From NCBI GenBank assembly GCA_949739085.1, contig CATIYU010000087.1, positions 1 through 15,453 of the forward strand: a stretch of DNA of 15,453 nucleotides. The letters are read 5' to 3'. The translations under genes were made by a program, and so were the position numbers. The DNA is from an uncultured Eubacteriales bacterium. Its GTDB lineage: Bacteria > Bacillota_A > Clostridia > Oscillospirales > Oscillospiraceae. The number at the start of each line of letters is the position of its first letter. Position 1 is the first letter of the stretch. Shown in pieces: positions 7,279 through 12,884 of the stretch. The notes beneath the pieces were generated by a model that was given only the letters and a program-made list of their open reading frames with translations, made no database searches and had not been told where the DNA came from.

Positions 7279-8424
7279 TCACACACGGGCCTGATAGAGA
7301 ATCTCTCCCTCGCCGATGGTATAGAGGACGCGGGCCCCCATGTCGGCGCCGGGGAGCCCCTGGAACACCGCGAAGTTTGCGTCCTTGCCGGGCTCGATGG
7401 AGCCCAGCCGGTCTTGAAGGCCCAGGACCCTGGCCGGGTGGATGGTGACCATCCGCAGCACGCGGAGGGGGTCCGCCCCCTCCCGGACCGCCTGCTCCAT
7501 AAGGCTCTGGAGGGAGTCCAGGCCCTCTAGGGGGGAATCCACCGTCAGACTGCACTCCACGCCCCGGGCGTCCAGCTTGGCCACGGCGGAGATGTCCACA
7601 AAGCGGGACTCAAAGAAGGACCTGCGCCCGCCGATAGGGCCGTAGACGATGCCGCAGCCGCTCTCCACAATCTCGTCCAGGTAGTTTCCCGCGCCCCAGG
7701 CGTGTTCGATGGTAAACCGGAGGCCGTACTTCGTCAGGCACTGGATGGCCGAGGCCATGTCGTTGTGGGTGCAGTGGATACGGGCGGGTATTTCCCGCCT
7801 GAGGACGGGGATGGCGGCCTCGTACTTCTCGTTGTACGCCACAGCCCCGCCCCGCTCCTTGGCGTCCAGATACGCCTTCGCGTTGGCGAAGTACTCCTCC
7901 AGGATAAAGGACACGCCCATGCGGGAGTCCGGCTCCATGCCCTGATTCTGGAATACGCCCTTGGGGTTCTCGCCCAGGGAGAGCTTCAGGCACATCTTCC
8001 GTTTCAGGCACATCTCAAAGATATTGCCGCCCCAGGTCCTGGTGGCAAAGCCCGTGCCGTCGATGACGTCGCCGCTGCCGGGGATGACGCCCAGGGTGGT
8101 TACGCCGTTCTCCAGCGCGTGGCCGTACAGCGGGTTGGATGGGTCCGCGCTGTAAATGCTCTCCATCTGGGGGCTGACGGGGTGGCCCGTGTCGGTGCCG
8201 TAGGGGAGCGCGGCCACATTGTTGCTGGGGCCCAGCCCCGCGTGGGAGTGGCTGTCCACCAGGCCGGGCAGCAGGTTCCGGCCGGTGAGGTCCAGGACCT
8301 TCGCGCCGCTGGCGCTGAGCTCCCGGCCAATCTGAACGGTCTTTCCGTCCTTACAGAGGACGTCGCCCAGGAAGGGGGCCTCCTCCGTCTGGGGATAGAT
8401 CGTGGCATTTTTAAGTAGTAACAT
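7279..8424 (-). CDS. Amidohydrolase (imidazolonepropionase-like superfamily), metal ligands present
   Basis: This is a 381-residue metal-dependent hydrolase of the amidohydrolase superfamily. It shows an N-terminal beta-sandwich start (LLLKNATIYP), LPGLVDSHSH with the metal-binding pair H59/H61, then RIHCTHNDM (H217, H220), FTIEHAWG (H241) and LTVDSP (D296). The C-terminus has the typical RLGSIEPGKDANFAVFQG closing strand. No signal peptide is present, so it acts in the cytoplasm. The ATG at 8424 has GGAGGGG just upstream; the frame is open further 5', but that part overlaps the preceding gene. It lies 16 bases after a related but degenerate amidohydrolase and just before the importer genes. 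It probably hydrolyses the imported compound or a product of it. The substrate (cyclic amide, N-acyl amino acid or isopeptide-like) cannot be read from the sequence. Confidence 0.88.
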   Translation of the reverse strand: MLLLKNATIYPQTEEAPFLGDVLCKDGKTVQIGRELSASGAKVLDLTGRNLLPGLVDSHSHAGLGPSNNVAALPYGTDTGHPVSPQMESIYSADPSNPLYGHALENGVTTLGVIPGSGDVIDGTGFATRTWGGNIFEMCLKRKMCLKLSLGENPKGVFQNQGMEPDSRMGVSFILEEYFANAKAYLDAKERGGAVAYNEKYEAAIPVLRREIPARIHCTHNDMASAIQCLTKYGLRFTIEHAWGAGNYLDEIVESGCGIVYGPIGGRRSFFESRFVDISAVAKLDARGVECSLTVDSPLEGLDSLQSLMEQAVREGADPLRVLRMVTIHPARVLGLQDRLGSIEPGKDANFAVFQGLPGADMGARVLYTIGEGEILYQARV

Positions 8425-8440
8425 TCTCTCCCCTCCTCGC

Positions 8441-9547
8441 CTACGCCTGATAGACGGTTTTGCCGTCGATGACCGTCTCCAGCAGCTGCGCTCCGCATTT
8501 CTCCATGGGATTGCCCCGGTACACCAGGTAGTCCGCGTCCAGACCGGCCTGGAGGCGTCCAATCCGCTTGGATACGCCGAAGAGGTCCGCAGGGTTGGCC
8601 GTCAGCATCTGGAGCACCGTCTCGCTGTTCTGGCAGGTCCGCATCAGCTTCGACGCGTTCCACAGCAGCGTCTCCCGGCCCCAGGGCGAGTCGGGCCCCA
8701 GGAGGGTCAGGCCGAATTTCGTTCCGCTTTTGGCCATCTCTGTCAGCTGGGCGAAGTCAATCCGGCGGGCCAGCTGCACGCTGTTGCGGGAGGTGTCGCC
8801 CAGCACGACGGCCGCCCCCCTCTCCTGGATGGCCTCCCGGACCCGGTCCGCCTCATAGGAGAGCGTGAGGATGATTTTCATGTCCGGATAGGGCGCGGTC
8901 ACCTCAAAGAAGCGCTCCATCTCCGCCGCGGTCTCGCAGGCCGCCAGCACGGGCATTTTGCCGGAGCGGACGGCGTCCATGACCTCCCGGGTCCGCTGGC
9001 TGCGGTAGTCGGGGCCGTACTCCGTGCGGGCCAGGGCCTCCCGGAGAAGGACCGCCATCGCCATGGGCGTTTTGGGCCCGCCCTTGTCCCGAAAGACCCG
9101 GATGACCTCGCTGGTGAAGGACACCTTCAGCGCCGCGTCCCGGCGGACGGTGAGCGCATTTATATTCCGGCCGCAGGTCTTCACCACGGCGCAGGTCCCG
9201 CCCAGAACGCCCTCGTTTCCGGGGGAGGCCACCATGCTGGTGATACCGGCCTTGTAGAGCTCCTGGAGGGAGATCTCGTCCGGGTCCAGAGAATGCCAGA
9301 TGTCCAGGTAGGGGGTGACGGGGTGGGAATTCTCGTTGTAGTCCTTGGCAAAATAGGCCATGTCCTGGGCCCCAAGGAAGTTGCCGGAGTCGATGAATCC
9401 AGGGAACAGCTCCATTCCCGACAGGTCGCGCTCCTCATCGCCGGACAGAGCTTTCCCGAGCTCCACAATCTTCCCGGCGGAAACCCTCATATCCCCCAGG
9501 AAGACATCCCCATCTCCCACATGGATGACCGCGTTTTTCAAAATCAT
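8441..9547 (-). CDS. Degenerate amidohydrolase-family protein lacking the metal-binding histidines
   Basis: This 368-residue protein has the amidohydrolase fold pattern: MILKNAVIHVGDG opening, FPGFIDSGNFLG, and the C-terminal RLQAGLDADYLVYRGNP strand. It aligns by eye along its whole length with the neighbouring amidohydrolase, for example HPVTP...DIWHSLDP against HPVSP...SIYSADP. The usual HxH is replaced by G55-N56-F57. The segments matching the other ligands read LAACETAAEM and ILTLSYEA, again without histidine. It is therefore unlikely to be a conventional metal hydrolase and may be a pseudoenzyme partner, a binding protein or an enzyme with changed chemistry (inference). It is the first gene of the operon. 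The ATG at 9547 has no close Shine-Dalgarno; AAGGAG lies upstream of a hairpin (see that entry). No frameshift or stop suggests decay. Confidence 0.82.
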   Translation of the reverse strand: MILKNAVIHVGDGDVFLGDMRVSAGKIVELGKALSGDEERDLSGMELFPGFIDSGNFLGAQDMAYFAKDYNENSHPVTPYLDIWHSLDPDEISLQELYKAGITSMVASPGNEGVLGGTCAVVKTCGRNINALTVRRDAALKVSFTSEVIRVFRDKGGPKTPMAMAVLLREALARTEYGPDYRSQRTREVMDAVRSGKMPVLAACETAAEMERFFEVTAPYPDMKIILTLSYEADRVREAIQERGAAVVLGDTSRNSVQLARRIDFAQLTEMAKSGTKFGLTLLGPDSPWGRETLLWNASKLMRTCQNSETVLQMLTANPADLFGVSKRIGRLQAGLDADYLVYRGNPMEKCGAQLLETVIDGKTVYQA

Positions 9548-9557
9548 ACCAGTTTCT

Positions 9558-9583
9558 GCCGCCCGGTTCCGGGCAGCTCTCCT
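9558..9583 (-). promoter_or_regulatory. Shine-Dalgarno sequence separated from its start codon by a hairpin
   Basis: On the minus strand AGGAG (9583-9579) is followed by an 8-bp stem (9577-9570 with 9565-9558, one U-G pair, 4-base loop), then 10 bases, then the ATG at 9547. Linear spacing is 31 bases, too long for initiation. With the hairpin folded it falls to about 11, which is workable. Similar bridging is known for phage T4 gene 38. Confidence 0.45.
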
Positions 9584-9618
9584 TTCTGAATCATAGAATG
9601 GCCGGTACCGTGTCAGGG

Positions 9619-9639
9619 GGGCCGCCCGCGGAGCGGCCC
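9619..9639 (-). other. GC-rich leader hairpin of the operon mRNA
   Basis: Perfect 7-base arms GGGCCGC (9619-9625) and GCGGCCC (9633-9639) enclose a 7-base loop within the predicted 5' leader of the minus-strand operon. No T-run follows, so it is not an obvious attenuator. Its role is unknown. Confidence 0.4.
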
Positions 9640-9684
9640 ACAGGCTTGTGCAAATTGCGGGGGAAGTTCCGCTGAATTCAGCTT

Positions 9685-9712
9685 AGAATATAGCAATTAT
9701 ACCAAATATTCT
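9685..9712. promoter_or_regulatory. Inverted repeat over the operon promoter, candidate LysR-type operator
   Basis: AGAATAT (9685-9691) and ATATTCT (9706-9712) are exact inverted repeats with a 14-base spacer. The spacer contains the -10 element of the minus-strand operon, so a protein bound here could control polymerase directly. The divergent LysR-type regulator is the natural candidate, but the spacing is not the classical T-N11-A box. Confidence 0.4.
9696..9704 (-). promoter_or_regulatory. Predicted extended -10 promoter of the amidohydrolase-transporter operon
   Basis: On the minus strand TGGTATAAT (9704-9696) is a perfect -10 with a TG extension. No good -35 is seen; TTGCTC at 15-base spacing is the best. 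A weak -35 fits an activator-dependent promoter. Transcription would begin near 9689, leaving a leader of about 140 bases before the ATG at 9547. Confidence 0.6.
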
Positions 9713-9732
9713 CCATGAGCAAAAATACATAT

Positions 9733-9761
9733 TTGCGCATATTAACTATACACGTTATAAT
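9733..9761 (+). promoter_or_regulatory. Predicted promoter of the lysR-type gene
   Basis: TTGCGC (9733-9738), a 17-base spacer and a perfect TATAAT (9756-9761) face the regulator gene. The start of transcription would be near 9768, downstream of the ATG at 9762, which argues for the later ATG at 9783. TAAC (9743-9746) and GTTA (9754-9757) form a small dyad inside the promoter that could serve autoregulation. Confidence 0.6.
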
Positions 9762-9782
9762 ATGGTTCAAGAGGTGATCGGA

Positions 9783-10670
9783 ATGCAGCTTCTGCAATTG
9801 CGCTACTTCTACACGGTGGCGCAGATGCTCAATATCTCCCAGGCCGCGGAAATCCACAATATCCCCCAGCCCGCCATGTCCAAAACCATCTCCAAATTGG
9901 AGGAGGAGTTGGGCGCGCAGCTCTTTTCCCGCAGGCGCAACCACCTGGCGCTCACCGGCGCGGGGGAGGCGTTTCTGGAGGAGGTCCGGCTGTCTCTGGA
10001 GCACCTGGACGCGGGAATCGACCTGATTTCCAGAAACCTGGCCACGGAGCTTCCGGCAAAGCTGCGGCTCCTGATCCTGCTCCACCGGGCTACAATGGTG
10101 GAGGCGTTCGCGGAGTTCCGCAGGAAGCATCCAAACATCATGCTCTCTGTGGTAAACAATCCGGATGAGACGGGATACTTCGACCTGTGCATCGCGGGGA
10201 TGGACGCGGGCACGAAACGGGGCTTCGACAGCCGTATGCTGCTCCTGCGGGAGCGCATCAACATTATGCTCGCCAAAGGGCACCCCTTGGCGGGGCGGAG
10301 CGTTCTGCGGGTCCGCGACCTGAAGAACGAGCATTTTCTCATTTTGAACGAGGCCCACGCGTGCTATCAGTGCTTCCTGCCTCTGGCGAGAAACGCCGGA
10401 TTTACCCCCCATATCGCGGTGGTCAGCAATGACCTCTACTGCTTTTCCAAATATCTGAAAATGAATATGGGGGTCGCGCTGGCGCCAGAGGTGGCCTGGC
10501 GGGAGTTCTGCCGGGAGGACTGCGTGGTCATCCCGCTGGATGTGCCCCTTTACAGGGAGGTTTTTCTATACTGGAATGAGCGCGATACGGTTGAGACCCC
10601 GGCGATCCGCCTGCTGATGGAGGAAATTATAGAGTTCTTCCGGGGGCTGGACCCCGGCGGCGAGGACTGA
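9783..10670 (+). CDS. LysR-family transcriptional regulator
   Basis: This is a DNA-binding regulator of 295 residues, a normal LysR length. The N-terminal winged helix-turn-helix (about residues 1-60) begins MQLLQLRYFYTVAQ and includes ISQAAEIHNIPQPAMSKTIS and LEEELGAQLFSRRRN. The rest is the effector-binding domain of two alpha/beta lobes. The ATG at 9783 was chosen over the one at 9762 because AGAGGTGA lies 5 bases upstream of it, the protein then starts at the family-typical position, and the predicted transcript starts after 9762. It is divergent from the amidohydrolase-transporter operon, across a 235-base AT-rich region carrying both promoters. By family precedent it most likely activates that operon in response to the imported substrate or a product. 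That link is inferred from gene arrangement. Confidence 0.93.
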   Translation: MQLLQLRYFYTVAQMLNISQAAEIHNIPQPAMSKTISKLEEELGAQLFSRRRNHLALTGAGEAFLEEVRLSLEHLDAGIDLISRNLATELPAKLRLLILLHRATMVEAFAEFRRKHPNIMLSVVNNPDETGYFDLCIAGMDAGTKRGFDSRMLLLRERINIMLAKGHPLAGRSVLRVRDLKNEHFLILNEAHACYQCFLPLARNAGFTPHIAVVSNDLYCFSKYLKMNMGVALAPEVAWREFCREDCVVIPLDVPLYREVFLYWNERDTVETPAIRLLMEEIIEFFRGLDPGGED

Positions 10671-10683
10671 GGGACCCGAATTT

Positions 10684-10732
10684 AAGCGCCAACGCGCGGA
10701 GAAGCTGTAGGCTTCCTTACGCGTTGGCGCTT
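10684..10732. terminator. Bidirectional terminator between the lysR-type gene and the ZIP transporter
   Basis: A perfect 13-base stem (10684-10696 with 10720-10732) encloses a 23-base loop that itself holds a 5-bp stem (10701-10705 with 10711-10715). It begins 13 bases past the lysR stop and lies 25 bases beyond the end of the converging ZIP gene. T-rich tails are modest on both sides. Confidence 0.8.
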
Positions 10733-10757
10733 TCCTGTTTATACCGCTTTATTCCAT

Positions 10758-11540
10758 TTATCCCAACGCTACATCCAGCGCGAGCATGATGGTAAATCCC
10801 GCCGCGAACGACAGTGTCCCCAGATTGGAATGCTTCCCGGCGGAGGCCTCGGGAATCAGCTCCTCTACCACCACATAGACCATCGCTCCCGCCGCGAAGC
10901 TGAGCAGATAGGGCAGGGCGGGAAGAATCAGGCCCGCCGCCCAAATGGCCAGCACAGCGGCCGCCGGTTCCGCCACGCCGGACAGGACCCCATAGAAAAA
11001 CGCCCGGCCCGTTCCCATGCCCTCCTCCCGGAGGGGGATGGCGATAACAGCGCCCTCCGGGAAGTTCTGAATAGCAATGCCAATGGACAGGGCCAGCGTC
11101 GCGGCGGCTGTAATCGCCTCGTTCCCCTCCATCCAGCCCGCCAGCACCACGCCCACCGCCAAGCCCTCCGGAATGTTGTGGAGGGCCACGGCCAGCACCA
11201 GCATGGTGGTCCGCCGCAGCCGGGTGCGGGGGCCCTCCGGCTGATTTCCGCTCTGGTGCAGATGGGGAATCATCCGGTCCAGCGCCAGCAGGAACAGAAC
11301 GCCCAGCCAAAAGCCTGTAACCGCCGGAACAAAGGCCCGCCGGTCCAGGGCCGCCGCCTGTTCTATCGCGGGAATCAGCAGGCTCCAGATGGACGCCGCC
11401 ACCATTACCCCCGCCGCGAAGCCGGTCAGGACCCGTTGTAGGGCCTGGTTCATTCCCCTCCGCAGGAAGAACACGCACCCGGCTCCCAGTGATGTCCCCA
11501 GGAACGGGAGGAGCAATTCAAGAAATACATTTTTCATCAT
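10758..11540 (-). CDS. ZIP-family divalent metal transporter
   Basis: This is an integral membrane metal-ion (Zn/Fe/Mn) uptake protein of the ZIP family. The two diagnostic amphipathic helices are seen: LAVALHNIPEGLAVGVVLAG and SIGIAIQNFPEGAVIAIPL. Each carries the metal-site His/Gln, Asn, Pro and Glu residues. About eight hydrophobic segments fill the protein, and a short charged loop with one His (MIPHLHQSGNQPEG) lies between the third and fourth. The frame is open to ATG 11567, but family proteins start just before the first membrane helix. ATG 11540 (260 residues) is preferred, with GGAGG 13 bases upstream, which is somewhat long. ATG 11537 and 11552 are alternatives. It converges on the LysR-type gene and follows the LacI-type gene; the metal is unknown. 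Confidence 0.88.
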   Translation of the reverse strand: MMKNVFLELLLPFLGTSLGAGCVFFLRRGMNQALQRVLTGFAAGVMVAASIWSLLIPAIEQAAALDRRAFVPAVTGFWLGVLFLLALDRMIPHLHQSGNQPEGPRTRLRRTTMLVLAVALHNIPEGLAVGVVLAGWMEGNEAITAAATLALSIGIAIQNFPEGAVIAIPLREEGMGTGRAFFYGVLSGVAEPAAAVLAIWAAGLILPALPYLLSFAAGAMVYVVVEELIPEASAGKHSNLGTLSFAAGFTIMLALDVALG

Positions 11541-11560
11541 TTCCGCACACATGCCTCCAA

Positions 11561-11624
11561 ATATCATGGCAGGATTCCGGCCAACCGGCCTGTGGGTATT
11601 ATTTGTGATGCGCAGCCATGATAT
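11561..11624 (-). repeat. 10-bp inverted repeat upstream of the ZIP gene
   Basis: ATATCATGGC (11561-11570) and GCCATGATAT (11615-11624) are exact inverted repeats 44 bases apart. The arm nearer the gene abuts its GGAGG ribosome binding site; the other overlaps a candidate -10. It could be a DNA operator or the closing stem of a leader RNA. Confidence 0.4.
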
Positions 11625-11646
11625 GAGCGCGGCTGTTCTCCCGCAA
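11618..11646 (-). promoter_or_regulatory. Candidate promoter of the ZIP gene
   Basis: On the minus strand TTGCGG (11646-11641) is followed after 17 bases by TATCAT (11623-11618). The match to consensus is moderate, and the -35 lies within the hairpin that follows the LacI-type gene. Confidence 0.35.
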
Positions 11647-11653
11647 ACAGCCG
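11630..11653 (-). terminator. Weak hairpin after the LacI-type gene
   Basis: CGGCTGTT (11630-11637) and AACAGCCG (11646-11653) form an 8-bp stem with an 8-base loop, 6 bases past the stop codon. No T-run follows on the minus strand, so terminator function is uncertain. Confidence 0.3.
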
Positions 11654-11659
11654 GACAGC

Positions 11660-12628
11660 CTATGTGCTCTCCCGGAGGGCCAGCGCCGCCGGAAGGGCCA
11701 TCTCCAGCAGCGGCTCCCCGGCCGGGCAGTCCATCCGGTGCAGCAGCCGGGACACCGCCCGCTCCGCCAGGAGGCTGGTGGGCTGGGAAATGCTGGTGAG
11801 GCCGGGGTTCAGGTAGGCCCCCACGGAGATGCCGTCAAAGCCCATGACCCCCGCCCGCCGGGGCACCGGGACCCCCAGCTCCCGCAGAATGCGCAGCACT
11901 CGCAGGGCGCACAGGTCGTTCTCCGTGAAAATCCCCGTCCGGTAGGCCGGACGCCGGAACCATGCCTCCAGAAAGCCGGACAGCTCTTTGCCGTCTCCGT
12001 TGGCGGCGCACTCTGTCCGGCCGCCGTGCCCAAGGTCCGCCAGGGCCTGCCGGAACCCGGCGTATTTGGGGCCCGACTCCTCCCCGATGAACAGGAACCG
12101 GCCATATCCCCGCTCCGCCAGGTGTTCCGCCGCCATGGTCCCGGCCTGCCGCCGGTCCACATATACCGAGTCAACGCCCGGAATCCGGCAGGCCACCGCC
12201 ACCACCGGGACGTCCAGCTTTTGCAGGGACGCCCCCCACGCGCCGCCGTCCTCCCGGACCGGCGCGGCCAGGATGCCGTCCACCCGGTAGCGGCGGGCGA
12301 TGTCCAGATATTCCCGCTCCCGCTCCTCGCTGTAGCCGCTGTTGAAGAGGATCATGCTGTAGCCCCGCTTCCGGGCCTCCGCCTCAATGCCCTTGGCCAG
12401 GTCCGCGAAAAAACTGTCGGAAACGTCCGGCGCCAGCAGCGCCAGCAGATGGGTTCTGCTGCCCTGCAAGCTCTTCGCCAGGGCGTTTGGCTGGTAGTCG
12501 TGTTCCCGGGCGCAGGCCAGCACCCGCTCCCGGATCTCCGGGGCCACGTTGGGCTTGCCGTTGAGCACCCGGGAGACCGTGGGCTGGGAGACCCGGGCCA
12601 GCCGGGCAATTTCCGTCATTGTAATCAT
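11660..12628 (-). CDS. LacI-family transcriptional regulator
   Basis: This is a repressor-type regulator of 322 residues, normal for the family. The N-terminal helix-turn-helix reads MTEIARLARVSQPTVSRVLN, followed by the hinge (YQPNALAKSL). The periplasmic-binding-protein-like effector domain begins HLLALLAPDVSDSFFADLAKG and includes VMGFDGISVGAYLNPGLTSI near the end. The reading frame extends upstream to 12769, but the family N-terminus fits ATG 12628, with GGTGGTG 3 bases upstream. ATG 12619 is also possible. A 14-bp palindrome with a central CG lies just upstream, typical of LacI-family autoregulation. It is divergent from the HD-GYP-type gene. The effector and target genes are unknown; no sugar genes are nearby. 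Confidence 0.92.
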   Translation of the reverse strand: MITMTEIARLARVSQPTVSRVLNGKPNVAPEIRERVLACAREHDYQPNALAKSLQGSRTHLLALLAPDVSDSFFADLAKGIEAEARKRGYSMILFNSGYSEEREREYLDIARRYRVDGILAAPVREDGGAWGASLQKLDVPVVAVACRIPGVDSVYVDRRQAGTMAAEHLAERGYGRFLFIGEESGPKYAGFRQALADLGHGGRTECAANGDGKELSGFLEAWFRRPAYRTGIFTENDLCALRVLRILRELGVPVPRRAGVMGFDGISVGAYLNPGLTSISQPTSLLAERAVSRLLHRMDCPAGEPLLEMALPAALALREST

Positions 12629-12640
12629 AAGCACCACCGC

Positions 12641-12654
12641 AGAATACGTATTCT
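12641..12654. promoter_or_regulatory. Perfect 14-bp palindrome, likely LacI-family operator
   Basis: AGAATACGTATTCT is its own reverse complement and has the central CG common in LacI-family operators. It sits 13 bases before the regulator start codon and just after the predicted transcription start, a good place for autorepression. Confidence 0.65.
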
Positions 12655-12670
12655 TTCGACATTTTACTTT

Positions 12671-12701
12671 ATCATAGTCCCCCTCCCCTGTGAAGCCGCA
12701 A
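12671..12701 (-). promoter_or_regulatory. Predicted promoter of the LacI-type gene
   Basis: On the minus strand TTGCGG (12701-12696), a 19-base spacer and TATGAT (12676-12671) precede the gene. The spacer is long, so strength is uncertain. The start would be near 12664, immediately before the palindrome. Confidence 0.4.
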
Positions 12702-12797
12702 CCTGCCCAAAAATCCCTCTGGATTTTTATGCAATACTTCCCACCCCGCCGGTCCGGCTGCCCGGCCATTTTGGGGTAGCTGTACGATAAATTTTCC

Positions 12798-12826
12798 TTG
12801 AATATTCTCCGGCTCTATGGTAAACT
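12798..12826 (+). promoter_or_regulatory. Predicted promoter of the HD-GYP-type gene
   Basis: TTGAAT (12798-12803), a 17-base spacer and TAAACT (12821-12826) with a TGG extension face the gene. The -35 overlaps the 8-bp palindrome GAATATTC (12800-12807), which resembles a shortened form of the LacI-type operator candidate. The leader would be about 50 bases. Confidence 0.5.
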
Positions 12827-12884
12827 AATATCACTTTTTCTGTTTTACAATTTGTGTTAAAAAATGAGGAAAATGTGACGCGAT

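Noticed and set aside
7217..7555. N-terminal extension of the first permease frame
   Set aside because: The extra 113 codons overlap the amidohydrolase gene in another frame and look like shadow translation. The permease has a proper start with AGGAGG at 7216.
12709..12728. AAAAATCC/GGATTTTT hairpin in the LacI-type/HD-GYP-type gap
   Set aside because: The stem is exact but AT-rich, and it lies upstream of both predicted transcripts, where a terminator has no obvious job. It is probably chance in AT-richer intergenic DNA.
12629..12769. N-terminal extension of the LacI-type regulator frame
   Set aside because: The family helix-turn-helix starts at ATG 12628. The extension would cover the predicted promoter and the operator palindrome.
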